The notes below the pieces were generated by a model. It did not search any database and was not told the DNA's origin. It saw only the letters and a program-made list of their open reading frames with translations. From Baylisascaris procyonis (lineage: Eukaryota > Nematoda > Chromadorea > Rhabditida > Ascarididae), in assembly GCA_037389465.1 (NCBI GenBank), contig JAZARR010000095.1, positions 1,622,001 to 1,686,000 on the forward strand: 64,000 nt of DNA, in the 5' to 3' direction. Position 1 is the stretch's first letter; each line of letters opens with the position of its first letter. This document shows, piece by piece, positions 49,901 to 62,727 of the stretch. The position numbers and the translations under genes were made by a program.

Positions 49901-52900
49901 GCAATCAAAATTGATTGATAGAGCAGCGTTTCAACAAGAAACGAAAAGACAGTGAATGAAATAATGCTAAACTTGGCAAAGAGGATGAGACTTTTCAATT
50001 TCTCATGCGAAAGATTTTCAAAACTATTGCAAGAAATAGGAGGGAAAGGGTTCAGAATCTCTATCGCGGCTGCAACAGAAACTGCAAGACTACTGAATAA
50101 AAAACGCGGAATTTATTCCTACTTTATATGATAATCACTGTCGATAGCATGGCATAAATTAATGAGGAAAAAATTTTTTCGCATCGGTGTAATGAAGATT
50201 CGGCTATCTTCTGATCAGCTAAACGAGAAACGATTCAGCTAATCAATAATCGGGAAAAGATTCAAAAACTCGCTATCACGTACTAGTCTTCAAATGGTTA
50301 TGACAAATATAGATCATTATTGTCCACCAAAACCAAAAAATGTAACAATAAGCGAGTCCTGAAGCATATTGGTTCATTTCCAACCTAAACAACGAGTCGA
50401 CAACAAACTTCAATAGTATATAGAGAATTTTCCAGAAGCCATGTTATGTGCTCATAAATCTATTTTCTTTTTATATCAAACCAACTAGGAAACCTTCGAA
50501 GAGGCAAACGGAAAAATTATCCCTCATCCCTTCACTCGCCTAAAAAATTAGTTTTTTCTTGCCTCAACACTATCCCAGAAATTAAATTATATCAGCATAA
50601 AAAATAAATATCCATTGTGAAGATATTTACAACATCGTACAGTCGTATCGTTAGAAGAGCAATGATGAGGCGAGCGATACATACAAATACTATAAAATGT
50701 GAAATATCGAATCAAATGGAGGTGTGAAAAGAGATTATTTGGGTTATGTAAACGTAGAAACTAGTTAGGTGGGAAATGCACATCACAGGAGATTTGCATG
50801 ACCTCATTCTTGATAGATTATCGACACGATAAATATGCTAATTTTTATGCATGCAACGAGATCGATATACAATCCTTGAATTGATACTGTTTCTATGGAT
50901 GCTCTTTGTTGAGTAAAGCTCTTATATGTTGCATAACTTAGCGAAATACTATGAAACTGCAATTCATTAGCGTCACAATGATACTGCAAACATATATTAG
51001 CTGAACATATATATTAGGAATGAATCAAAGCTATTATAATTGTCATGCCGGAATCAGAAAATATTTCGAAAATTAGTAGTATGCAGATTCTGAATGATCA
51101 GAAGTTGGAACAAAAAAAAAGGTTTGCAAGCATGTAAATTAAGAAATTTCACAGAGCTCTCAGTTTTGCGAATGGAATATGGAATCAGATGTCATATAGG
51201 CATTCTTCGCGAATGAATAACCGTTGAAAATGCTTATCTACCAGTGAATAATTTGCAACTTATAATAGAAGATAGCGAATACTTGGAAATGAAGAGTGAA
51301 TGATTTGCATAAATATACAGCAGTGAAACGCAGCAATATATGTGAACTATTTATTCCTTGTTTACTATATGCCAATGAATGGTAGTTATACTGTAGCTTC
51401 TACAAAATTCTTCAATTTTTGGAAATTCTAATGCTAGCAGCCTTCCCGTAATACAAACACACATGGTGATATCTCCCACCCTCTTCCTCTCTGCTTCCCT
51501 TGCAAGACTCTTAACGCATACTGAAGAGCATTTACAGGCGTCTATTCTATTCCTTGTTCAACGTTCCGGTTCCTGATCAGGTTTGATGGGGGCCCAGATG
51601 AAAAGCAAGAGTACGAAAACCCGTAAAAAACTGAAAAACAAACTAGAAAAACCAGAACGTTCCAATTTGCTTGTGGTGTGGACGAACACAAAAATATAAT
51701 AATAGACATGACATCGCTATGACGCAAAAAAAATGCATATGAATAAAGCAGAATGAATATAACCAAAGCAAACGAATAATGCACGATGCATGAAAATTGT
51801 TGCAAAAAAAAAAAAAAAAACAGACACTTCATAACGCAACAGGATCGGCTTAACGTTCATAGCACAAGTGATGTCTAAGTGGGTTTACAATGAGAACAAC
51901 AATGCGACGTTGTCGCTTATATAAAGTTTACTCAAGGGCATGTGATGCAATTTGATAACAAACAAAGAGCAACACCAACACAATCATCTAAGCCGACAGC
52001 GTTTATAAAGCTTTGATCATCGTATTGAGTTGTTATTCGATTATCAAACACAAAGTGAAATACGATCAAACTCTCAAATTTAACGGGTGGTTAAACATTT
52101 GTACGGCAAGCAAAGGGTCGTTGGTTCGCGCCCATTTGCGGACAATGTTTTTTTGGTCATCAGAAATGGTTTAAATCTCAATTATTGAGCACAGCCTTGT
52201 TACTCTAAAGTTATGGCCGTATTACCAGTTGCCTATAATGTTGTCTTATGTAATTTCACATAGTATCTCTTTCGAATGCAGGTGGATGAGTGAAAGTGGG
52301 AACGAAGGGAGAGGAGGAGGAAGGTCGAGAAGAAAGGCGAGCACGAAAGTAGTGGAGAATAGCGCAGCGAATTTTTGTGATATACAAATAGTAAATTATT
52401 TCTTCCTATTACGACAAATTACAGCTATATTTTTACCGTCATTTTTCAATACGATGCATAAGAGATGCGTTTATATTCACCAACAATTGAAAGTATTGAT
52501 GATCGGATAAAAGAATGCAAAAAAATAGTTGGCGAATAACTATTCGCATAGAATGCTATGAACTATTGACAAGCAATGACCGAAGAGATATGAGAATTGA
52601 TGCGGAAAATTTTTCTCAAAAAAATCCATTTTTTTCTCTCGAGAAATCTGAATTTTTTTAAATACCATTTAGAATTTTTGGATTAATAATTGAAATCGTC
52701 AATAGTTATCTTACCTCAGTTCGATAGATTTTTACGACTTTTCAAACACTATGCATGAAAGATAAACAATAGCAAATATACACACTAACTGAAAAGCATA
52801 TAATGAATATGTAACAGTGAATGAGGCGGATTTATCGCATCAAATAAGTGTGATGCAATAATGCTGCCAACAATTAAACTTGTTTTTTTTAGTTTCATAA

Positions 52901-52941
52901 AAACATTAGTCTCTTTATGGAGTTGCAACGAATGAACTTAC

Positions 52942-53027
52942 CCCAGCAGGAAATTCCGTTTCCAGCGTTAATTTTTTCGCCGCCATTGGCACTGTTCACT
53001 GCGGAGAAGCTAACAATTAACTGGTCT
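52942..53027 (-). CDS. Candidate internal exon, unknown gene
   Basis: On the minus strand an acceptor TATTTTCAG and a consensus donor GGG|GTAAGTTC bound an open stretch reading LIVSFSAVNSANGGEKINAG then NGISCWG. It is clearly more GC-rich than its surroundings. It ends in phase 1, which does not match the phase-0 start of the exon at 46882, so it is either another gene or has missing partners. Boundaries are approximate by a few bases. Confidence 0.3.
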
Positions 53028-53526
53028 GAAAATAGATGTTATGGTATGAAATTAAAGATAATACTATGTGAATGGCTTTTTTTAAATCTCAGTATAAATC
53101 TCTATGAATTATTAAAACTGAGGTTGAAATCTTCTTTCAGTTGAGTTCCAATTGCTGCTTGATTTTAATTTTATTCGCACTATAAACAGAAATCTTAGTG
53201 ACAGCTGACAATGAATACTCTTTAGCGTCGGAATGTGAAATATTTTACACGAAGAGCAGCGTGTTATGCAGTAAATTCCATCACAGGCTACACAAAATTT
53301 AGCATAAAGTTTCAAAACTTCTGATAATTCATAGACGTCGATTGCTTGCTAGAATCGCGATATGATGTAATGAAAAACTTAGCAATAACTATTAAGATAT
53401 TAGTGGTTTCCCAAACAATAACCGCATCGATGCAACACTATTTCGAAAATATAATGAATCCTCAGAAGTTAATTTAAATTTAAATTTTGCAAAAAAAAAA
53501 CACCTAATTGATGTTTTAAAAATCAC

Positions 53527-53931
53527 CTGTATTTTGATGACTGATAAAATTTCTTCATGAAAAATTTGTTAGTAGTTGGCGATCGTATCTCGACAATATT
53601 CTTGAATTGCAAACGACGCAATAATTCTAGAAACAAAGCAATCAACAAATGTATTATTATTGTAAACCAGTAATTCTTTAACAGCACCTATTTTATGATA
53701 TGTCATCGTAGAGGCATCAGCAATGACTTAGAGACGACCGGTGTTATCTAGAGAGAAGAATGCTATAAAGCGATTCAAAGAAATTCAATTTATATTTCGA
53801 TTTTAAAAATATTCAAAATCACAATCATTTACCTAAAATTGGAAAATGTGACGATGAAAAATAAACGCCGTATAGCTCATTTTCTAAACGACATCGAGCA
53901 ATGAAGTTTGTTTTCCGAAATGAGCATTCAG
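53527..53931 (-). CDS. Two phase-compatible candidate exons, unknown
   Basis: 53833-53931 (acceptor TTAAATCAG, donor TTAG|GTAAATG) reads ECSFRKTNFIARCRLENELY. 53527-53626 (acceptor TTTGTTTCTAG, donor ACAG|GTGATT) continues in phase as LLRRLQFKNIVEIRSPTTNK. In another frame the second piece starts NYCVVCNSRILSRYD, faintly like a zinc-binding knuckle, but it soon meets a stop. The next exon was not found, and open frames of about 33 codons are common here by chance. Confidence 0.2.
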
Positions 53932-55985
53932 CTGATTTAATTATTCAACACATTCCAATCTATCGACAACGATCATAAAAAAACAATCGATATCGATCTA
54001 AATATGAATTGAACGTTGATCGTTGCATATTGCCTATTGCTGTGTATTGCCGTTTTTCTGTATTCTCGCTGAAATTTCTCGCCAAAATCAACAATTTAGC
54101 AATTCGCTTTGAATTGTAATTTGGTGGAAAATGATTTCCACGTGATGAAAGGAAAAATGAAATCATATTTCCTCCCATATATTTATGAGACTTATTTATT
54201 CGAAAAAATCCTTTTATAGTGATTATAAATTCTAAGAAAAAATGGAAAAAAAAAATCTTTTTCAATTTCGGCTGAGTGGGAAGACAACTGAATATGAATT
54301 ACACAAAAAAAATTCAAGAAACTTATTTACTTCCAATGTCGTTTTTATGTTTAATCAAAGCTATAGGCCACATGTGGACAAATAGCAAAAAAACATTTGA
54401 AAGAAGCCTTAACTATTTCTAGGAAAGCAAAGAGTTTCGGTGAATTTAACTTAATTTTTTTTCAAGGATTCAAATATTCCAATTGATTGTAGGGAATATG
54501 AGTTAAGGAAAACATAAAGCGGATAGTGAGTAGAAATAAAATTGATAAAATGGTTTAAATTGCGGTCACACTTCAATTTTTTCTTGTTGAGTTACTTTTT
54601 TTTTGCAAATGATTTCCTTTACATTTCAATCAATCAATGATTCGTGCATTTATCTATCATTATGACGTGATATTGCTTCCAAAAAAAAAAGAGCAAAATT
54701 TTTTTCATCGTTGATCTTTGAACTATGCTAGACTGCTAGTGCTGTTGCAAAAAAAAACTATCAATAACTTCCTGCATATCATATGCTCAAATAGAGTTTT
54801 TTTTTTTTTTTGCATTTATATTTAAAAATTCACTAATAACAGTTTTCCCATTCAATATTTACGTGTTGAATTGATCAATTTTCATAAGCTTTTGCAAATT
54901 CAAAATCGTAATGCATATTAATGAAAAATTATGCGCAGATGTATGCATGCATTTCTGTCTTCAGCCTACTAGTCTATCTACCCTCTATTTTCAAGGGTAG
55001 GTAAACTGGCATATTTCAAGCTAATTTCAAGCTGAGAATGACTGAAACGGATACTATAAATTTTGATATACTCATCATACATTAGAAGGCAACTTCACAG
55101 AACAACACTCAAATTGGTTGATTCTCTTCGAAAAAAGTTTTAGACAATAAAATTACCAAAGTCGCCAAGAACATTTATAGGCATGTTTTTAAGCGAAATG
55201 AGGATATGTTAATTCAAGATTTATGGGGGAAGGATTAGACCATTTCAAATATGAACGACTTATTTTATTTCTTTTTTTTAATTTCTTTGCACTCTACTAA
55301 AATGCCCATTCTGACTAATCTAATTGAATGAGCAAACATTCTACCACCGTCTCTACCATTCAATTTTTTGACAAATAAGAAAAAAAAACATTTTTTGAAA
55401 TCGACAAATAAATTAATTAACATAAAAAAATGCAACAATTGTGAAATATCTCAATAAAGGAATGTTCGAATATCAAATAGATCTGAAAAAGATATTCAGC
55501 TTTTGATCATTTAGCGGGCGATTCTTCACTAACAATGAAGAAGAATTAAATCAAGTTTTTACATCAAAAAAAAAAGATTAAAAGGAAGATAGCTTCACCC
55601 GAACATAAATTCCATATAAGAAGAGTGACAATAATGTATCGCTAAAACTGGTCACAATAAATGCAAAACAAGAACATTCCGCGTAACAAAAAACATCAAC
55701 ATCATCGTCGCATGTTTCTGTAATGAAACACGCTCTTCAAATTGTGATTTTCTTTTCAATAAATGACCTTTAATATTTAGCCCATTATAAAGTATTAATA
55801 AGAGCATTAAATAATTTGAAGTGGTTCTTCAAGAAAGCACAACACTTTTTTATGAAATAATACAACAAAAAGCATTTTTTTTTTTTTCTTCAGAAAATTA
55901 TTTTTATTTGGGTCTATTCCGTCATGACATTTTTATGCCATCACGAAGCGATACACCACCTTCACTGGATAAAACTTGTTTTACG

Positions 55986-56195
55986 CTAGTTTAAATTCGC
56001 ACAACATACTCCATACTGCATACCTGGGTGGTTTAAGAAGTTGGTGAGCAAAAGTGGGATGCTGCGATTTGTGGCACTGTCATAGTGCATGCATCTGGTT
56101 GACAGTACTACCTTAGCTACATAGTCAGCAGCGTGATGTAATTGAGTACGTGTTTTGAAGGAAATATTCGTTGTAGATGCAGTTACAGATTTGGC
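55986..56195 (-). other. GC-richer exon-like island, strand unclear
   Basis: The minus strand is open for 69 codons to TAG at 55986-55988 and reads QLHHAADYVAKVVLSTRCMH and IPLLLTNFLNHPGMQYG. The plus strand from about 56143 is also open to TGA at about 56308, with AATAAA at about 56352 (VLKEIFVVDAVTDLAYAICN). Only one strand can be coding, and neither is recognised. Confidence 0.2.
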
Positions 56196-57505
56196 TTATG
56201 CAATTTGCAACAAATATAATCAACAACGCTTACCGCATAAATTTTTATGTAAATTGAAGGGACTGAATAATGTATGGATATTTTATTGTGCCCTAAAAGC
56301 AATGAATAATTGACTGCTGAAAAAGACAATATTATAGCTAAATCGAATTACAATAAAGACAATTTTGTAGTTTACAGTAAAAGTGAGATCATTTCAAATG
56401 ATGGATTGAATTTTTTTAACTTAACAATTTATGAAATGAGGAACGATTAAGGCACTCATCATCTAATTAAAAGCTACTCAACAAAGGTATAAACTAATGC
56501 CAAACCAAAGGATCCAACTTTGGTCACGAATTATAAACACAACAAAAAACAGTTCTATGCATATAGCTGTCATAATGCGTATTTCCACTCATATCGCAAA
56601 AATCATATAATATTTTCAACGAACGATGTCAACACTATATGGCGCACCTTTTTCATCTTAGCGCAAGTTTCTGAGGGTTTGTGTATATGTTTTCAAGTGT
56701 TGATATCCCATTGCTGCAATTTCCTCTAGATGAAACGTTCAACGGAGCGCAATTATTCACACTTTTGCACAATTCTGTGCATGACAAACATGATTTAGCG
56801 CATATTTGCGAACTCTTCGTATAGAAAACATTCAACGACGTAAATAAAAATATTTTTTTTTTTTTTGGTAAAGAACGTGCATCAATGAGTTGTAATGGCT
56901 CACATGTGAGCGAGGCGATTGTGTACGGCGCAAATCTCGAGGCTTAGTTGTGGTATAGCAATGTTCGCATGCTGGAGGCAAATTATATAGGTGATAAGTT
57001 ATCTTTAGAAGTGGTGTCGTTTGATGTGACTGATGAATTATCGCTTTCCACATAACTATCGATGCTGTCTCTACCATATTATTTGCACTTAATGATGATA
57101 GTATGACGAAACGATAAGTAACGATATTTTAAATTTTTGTAAAAACTGAAATAGTCATGGTATTTGCAAAACATCACGGCGGCACCATATCTGTATATGT
57201 AAACGAGGACATAGACGTGGACAGACATCTGTCTGTTTGAGCGGACAGACCAAGATGCGTAAAATGCACATCATGCAGTGGAATCATATATTTTATTTCA
57301 TTTTCATCGATCAGCGAACATTTGAAGATACCAGAGACTAGCATGCAATTTAAAAAAAAAATCTCATAATGAGATAAAAATTTGCTTCAGCTCATTGAGT
57401 TCTTTTAATTTTGCAGCAATAAGGAATTCCTAGAATTAATCATTTTCTGGAGCAATAATATGTCGAAGTTCGAAAATCATATAGCGACCAAATTTTAGTA
57501 CAACT

Positions 57506-57793
57506 ATGGCTAACGGCCACCATAAGGTGAATGAGATAAGTATTCAAATGAACGCTTTTCATTGCGTTTGTGCTGCTTCCGGATTTTTTTTTTTCATCAC
57601 ATATTTAACGTTTATTTATTTGAAATTTTCTTGCATATTTTCCAATCATGAGGGTAATCGTTCCGTAAAGGATAAGGAGAAAGGCGCCATTATCACTCAG
57701 AGACATACCGTTCACATCAACTCATCACATGGATGTTTATTTCTTCTAAGACCTGGCCCAATATTCTTGCAAAAAAAATTTTTGATGAAATGA
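57506..57793 (+). other. Unassigned open frame, 95 residues
   Basis: Starts at ATG with a hydrophilic then cysteine-containing stretch (MANGHHKVNEISIQ, then HCVCAASG), followed by a T-rich hydrophobic reading and a basic part (NRSVKDKEKGAIITQRH). No splice support or family recognised. It could be an upstream exon of the candidate at 60386 or chance. Confidence 0.15.
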
Positions 57794-58676
57794 ACAATAA
57801 AAGTGATGAAACAAAACGAACAATAACGCGCCATATAAGAAGTTAACAATAAATAACAATATTACAACGCCATACTACGATGCAAATTATAGAAAAAGAA
57901 TATAAATAATTTCATGTAGAAAATGACAGATTATCTCAGAAATATTTTTTTATAAAATACAAATTTCTTGAATAAAATACTCGAAGGTTTAGTGATTCAA
58001 CAACAAGAGTGCTGACTGAATATATAAAATCGAAGAATTGATGTCGTTTTGCATATTGATCCGACCATCAACTGTTTTTTTTTTTTGCGTGGAGATAGCT
58101 TCTGAAAATTTTCAATATTGTAATTTAGTAGTAGATTAAAGTTTTATGTAGATCAAATTGTATGACGTCAAAGATAGTAAACATTGCAACAGGATAACCT
58201 AAATAATTTGAATAAACAATATCTACAATGTTAATGATAAAAACTACTGAAACGTTATGCGAATTAAAATTTTCTCTACCATTACAATTTGTTCTGATCA
58301 AATCGAATTCCAACTTTAATTTGATGCCTAAAAAATAAGCGATAATTATAAATTACATCTGCGTCGTTGCCTTAAAACATGAATTTATATGTTGAGAAGA
58401 AATAAAAATAAATCAAATAAAGGCGCACTAATATTATTCAATTGTTCATAATAAAGGCAAAGAAAAAGTGATGCTGTTCAGAATGGTTATTTGCATTTAA
58501 TTTTGGCATTCGAGAGGTCTAAGAACTTGAAATCTCCGAAATTCATTAGTACCAAAATGGAATTTTTTTCATGCCTTAGTATTATTTGTATTCGTAGTTG
58601 ATGAATGGCAAATGCGATAACGAATGCTGAAATGTTTCAACGAAATATAACTCTTTTTTTAGACATTTAAATCCAC

Positions 58677-58757
<81 letters not shown>
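58677..58757. repeat. (TA)n microsatellite with two TG interruptions
   Basis: About 40 dinucleotide units, interrupted near 58696 and 58742 by TATG. Confidence 0.95.
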
Positions 58758-60385
58758 CATCAATGGATTTCATTGTTGAATTTATTTTTCTAAAGAAAGA
58801 ATTGCATATGCATATCATTGGATGCACTAGAATCGAATATCAGATCTTAGATACAAAATTTCCGCTACAACTCTGAATATTTTTGTTGTTGCTGACAAAC
58901 TAGAGTCGAACATGAAAAAATTGCACTTCAAAGACTAAGAGAAACCCTTAAATAGTTCTTAATAGCTCAAAAATCGACAAGAAATTTTATTATACTCTTC
59001 TATTACCCATATTTATAAGAAAAATATGCCAATGCCAGATAACTCAAGAAAGAATAAATTTTAATAAAAATCCATACGTATAAAATGGAAATTTCCACAG
59101 AAGAATAACCGAATATATTCATTCAAATATATCGACGCATAATAAAGTAGAGCAATCCACATAGTGCGATTATGATTAGTATACAGAGTGAATTATGGAG
59201 TACTGCTGAAAATGCAAAAGAAAATAGAAATATGTAAAAATTTTTTAATAAACAAAGTGGATTGAATCGACGATCTATTCAATGGTTTTAAAAAGTTATG
59301 TTAATTGCAGTGAATATCTGTAAACTCTTTTTAATACTGTGTTAAATGAATAATAAAATATTGGTGGTATTATTATTGATATTAATAATGAATGAATAAA
59401 ACTAATAAAGGATAGTGAAAAATCCAGCTTTAAAAAAAGAGAAATGGATAAAATTTTGTATAGAAAAGAACTGAAAAGAAATGTTCTCTCAGAATAACTT
59501 GTAAGGGGCTGGGGATGAAGTTTTTTTTGTTAGAATAGCATCCATCAGTGGGCAATGCGTTAGATCTTTGCTAGCGGGAAAGCCTCAATTGGCTCTATTC
59601 AAAAGTTTTGTCAATTCTATCGAGTCATCATTATCGATTGCAATTTACGATCTACGATATTATATTATTTTGCGCTCTATAATTCAATTCTATGATGCTA
59701 TCCATAGTTGCATGATCTCTGACATAACAACTAAATATGAGCAATAAGGACTGTGCGAGATATCATGAGGTTACGCTTATAGAATATTTGCATTTATTCA
59801 CATAAATATGCTCTATAGTGTTCATTTCATGACCAAAACACAATCCGCAATAAACAAAGATCCACAAAACTGTTTATCGTTCGGTTATTTCGTCAAATCT
59901 ATCCTTCTAGTTGAAATCACCAGATAATTATCTTATCATATCAGTCAATTTACACAGTTATCATATAACAAGTGTGATTTTAACATCGTTATGAGCAAAA
60001 GGGAGGCGGGAAGGGTGGGGGGTATGGGTACTAGGAAAAAGAAAAGAGGATTGAACATGGCGTAGAGGATTTTCATCTCATCGCAAGATTCCTGTTTCGG
60101 TTTATCGATTTGATCTCACAATCAACAGAATTTCACTCACTATCTATCCAAAGAAACAAGATTATTTCGAAACTTTTCATAGCCATATGCGAAAAAAAAA
60201 TTTTCTAAAATTTCAACAAAGTGGCTCTATATGGTCGTCTTCAAAATCCTGAAATATTTTCGTGATTTATAAGCCCAGGTCATTATAATCGGGCTCTTAC
60301 GATACACTTAAAGAAAAATCCCTTACTGTAGGATTTTTGCCTTTGAATAACGCATTCCTCCAATTGTCCACTTTCTTCTGTATAG

Positions 60386-60547
60386 ATTCGAGGTTTTCTC
60401 ATCGATTGCTGTGGATCCGATTGCAAGTGAAATAACATTTTTTTTAATATATCGCCGATGGATGGAAGCAGCTCTGGATCAGTCCGAAGAAGCGAAAAGG
60501 AAGGATAATATAGCGTTGATGAAGAATCAATGCTCGCTAATCTTGTA
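60386..60547 (+). CDS. Candidate terminal exon, 53 residues, unknown
   Basis: A strong acceptor (CACTTTCTTCTGTATAG) opens a frame (phase 2 start) to TAG near 60547: FEVFSSIAVDPIASEITFF, then a charged helix-like tail WMEAALDQSEEAKRKDNIAL ending CSLIL. AATAAA is present at 60715. The upstream exons are not identified. The overlapping frame starting MDGSSSGSVRRSEKEG is shorter. No family recognised. If real, it is the 3' end of a plus-strand gene just upstream of the dynactin gene. Confidence 0.33.
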
Positions 60548-60714
60548 GAGGCGAATTAAATTCACCGTTGAGGTGCGATCGTGAATCGGACAAATTCGAA
60601 CGCTTTAAGTTTTTATGATTTCGTTTGTTTGATATTGATGTCGTTTGATTGTGAAGAATTTGTCACCGCGCACATTTTTTTTTTCAACTGCAAAAGCATA
60701 TTACTCAAAAAAAA

Positions 60715-60720
60715 AATAAA
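60715..60720 (+). terminator. AATAAA within an (AAAT)n stretch
   Basis: AATAAATAAATAAATAAATG about 170 nt beyond the candidate stop at 60547; it may be a polyadenylation signal or merely simple repeat. Confidence 0.3.
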
Positions 60721-61794
60721 TAAATAAATAAATGAAAAAGCTTTTAGTCGCAATAGCAATTTCACTGTAACACACCGATCAATCTACTCAATGATCAAAC
60801 GCAGTCTCAAAGATATTCGCATCATTTATATTTGATCTTGTTTTGTTATCTTAATTTCGAATTGCGAAAATATTACTTGAAATATTTTTATACTTGAAAA
60901 AATTTATGAGTGTACAACATTTTCTGTGAAAAAAAATGTCATAGAATTTAGTGAAAATTATTTTTTTTTTTTTTATAATAGAGAAAATTCTCTTCGAAAA
61001 TTATGAAAATTATTGCAGAGAAAAATTGGGAGAAATGAAAAAAAAAACATCCACAAATTTTTACGAGAATATTGAGCAAAAGTTAATGCAGTGCAAAAAT
61101 GTGAAATTTTTTAAAGTTCAAATGACAATATTAACAAACTTTTCCCTCACTAAAATATTTTCAGACTTCGATTTAATTCCATTTACATTTTGAGATAGAA
61201 TGTAATTTTTTTCGCAATTTCTTGCATAATATTTCGAATAAAAAATATTGTTTGCAATAAAAAGTGCCAATTGCATGTGTTACTCGAAGAAAAATGAAGC
61301 ATTATAAAAAAAAAAAAAATAGAAAATAAAAAACATTAATGGGAATTGAAAAAATAAAAATTTCAGATGAAAAGATAGAAGAAATTTAAAAATGTCACCA
61401 TTACTACTTAAGGATTTACGCTAGGATTGGTAGGCCCGCAAATACTAGTACAATAGAAAAGAATTGGTTGAGCGAAACTTTTCCGCTCGTAAACGCAACT
61501 TGTGAATTGTGCCCACTAAACTCAACCAACGGATGCAGCAGACAAAACGGGCGAACGCCAATCAAAGACACAATTCGCACATAACAAAAGAAGCAAAAGG
61601 AAAGTGAGCATCATTGGAAAATTTATTGTTAAGCATTTGGTAATTTTTATGAATATTTAGGCAACCGGTCAACTTGTCGAATTAAGGTGTAGAAAGAATA
61701 TTAACTAACCTGACACATTATTTTCTTGCTTAAACTCGACTATTCACCACCTCTAGATCGAGCTCATGCTTATTTCGACATTGAACTCTCATGA

Positions 61795-61804
61795 ATGTTT
61801 TCAG
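61795..61804 (+). promoter_or_regulatory. Splice acceptor upstream of the dynactin ATG
   Basis: AATGTTTTCAG ends at 61804, 20 nt before the ATG at 61825. It could be the spliced-leader acceptor. Its use would remove the upstream in-frame ATG at 61795, supporting the start at 61825. Confidence 0.5.
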
Positions 61805-61824
61805 TAGCCATCGGTCACCGAAAT

Positions 61825-62056
61825 ATGGCGTCATTACTTTCAATTGACGAGGTGCAATATGAGTGTAGTTGTGGTGAATGGGGCAGTCTGAATCGTCTCT
61901 ATTTTTGTCGTCATTGCTCAATGTTGAAATGCAGTTTCTGTGTTAGTCAAGAACTCGATACAACTTTCTGTCCATATTGCCTCGACAATGTGACCACTGG
62001 TGAGGCGAGACAAAAGAAGAATCGTTGCTCGAATTGCTATCGTTGCCCTATATGTG
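61825..62056 (+). CDS. dnc-4: Dynactin subunit 4 (p62), first exon only
   Basis: The exon encodes about 77 residues starting MASLLSIDEVQYECSCGEWG. It carries the metal-binding cysteine array of p62: YFCRHC, CSFC, TFCPYC and KKNRCSNCYRCPICG. The MASLL start and the order LYFCR..C, CVSQELD, FCPYCLDN, KKNRC match the conserved N-terminus of dynactin subunit 4, which belongs to the pointed-end complex of dynactin, the cofactor of cytoplasmic dynein. The start at 61825 is chosen by alignment with the family. The first-exon donor is not certain: TGTG|GTTCGT at 62056 is my choice, with GTs at 62054 and 62061 as alternatives. The rest (family length about 450 residues) must lie beyond 64000. The symbol is the C. 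elegans p62 name used by analogy. Confidence 0.9.
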
Positions 62057-62631
62057 GTTCGTCTTATTTGTTTCACTTTTTTTTTGCTCTTGTACTTCCT
62101 GATCAAACCATGAAGCTTTAATTATGCAGTAATTAACTACACATTAATTAACTTTAATTAATATATATTGTGGCATAGGATTCACCTTGGGAAAGTTCTT
62201 GGGAAAGGAATTCCCAAAATATGGTTATACCTATTTCCATATAAGAAGGAGATAGGTGTTTAGGATATCAGGGCAACTTTAAGTGGTAAATCGGTAGCAC
62301 TGAGACTCTACGAAGTCCTGCAATCCGGATTTCATCCAAAGCATGACTTTCCAGCTAAATGATAGTCGTAATAATGAGGGTTGATAATTGATGAGATTTG
62401 GATCTACATTGTCAAAAATAGATCAATGAACCTCTGAGGATAATGGAAGGGTTATTAAGAGACTAAAATGTAGCAGTTGTAACCAGATAGCATGGGAAGA
62501 TGAAAAAATATTGCTGGATAGGTAGTTATGCGATGGTTTTTGGTGTTGTAGCGAGGTGAGAAAGGAAACAAATGTTGGGCAAGCAAAGGAAGGATTGGCG
62601 AAATAATATTGCTTAAGTTGGTGTAACTCTG

Positions 62632-62727
62632 AATTTGAAAGGCTCTGACTTCTTTAGCCTGAAGGGTTCAACCCTCCTCAGCTTGAAAAACCCCAACTTT
62701 TTTAATTTGTAGAACTTTAATTCCTTC
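62632..62727. repeat. 24-bp minisatellite, four diverged units
   Basis: Four consecutive 24-nt units (starting at 62632, 62656, 62680 and 62704) share the pattern A(A/G)(T/C)(T/C)TGAA...AACC/ACTT...CTTC. One frame reads octapeptides LNLKGSDF, FSLKGSTL, LSLKNPNF and FNL-stop. Confidence 0.8.

Larger units (their letters stand above)
46910..61800. other. 15-kb region with no complete gene recognised
   Basis: No complete, phase-consistent gene was found. Isolated exon-like islands, listed separately, occur on both strands at 52942-53018, 53527-53931, 55986-56195, 57506-57793 and 60386-60547. Microsatellites and A/T runs occupy much of the rest. Undetected 5' exons of the TMEM272-like gene may lie at the left end; a donor-like CACA|GTGAGTGAA is at about 47575 on the minus strand. 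Confidence 0.4.

Noticed and set aside
52085..52160. tRNA-like sequence (TGGTTAAACATTTG ... GGTTCGCGCCC followed by a T-run)
   Set aside because: The T loop lacks the invariant A58, the T stem pairs poorly, and no complementary 7-bp acceptor stem is present.
58582..58876. Tyr-Ile repeat frames on both strands
   Set aside because: Artefact of the (TA)n microsatellite.
62057..62121. Continuation of the p62 reading frame to a stop at 62119-62121
   Set aside because: The family sequence continues far beyond this point, and the run-on part is T-rich intron-like sequence, so a donor near 62056 is more likely than a short protein.
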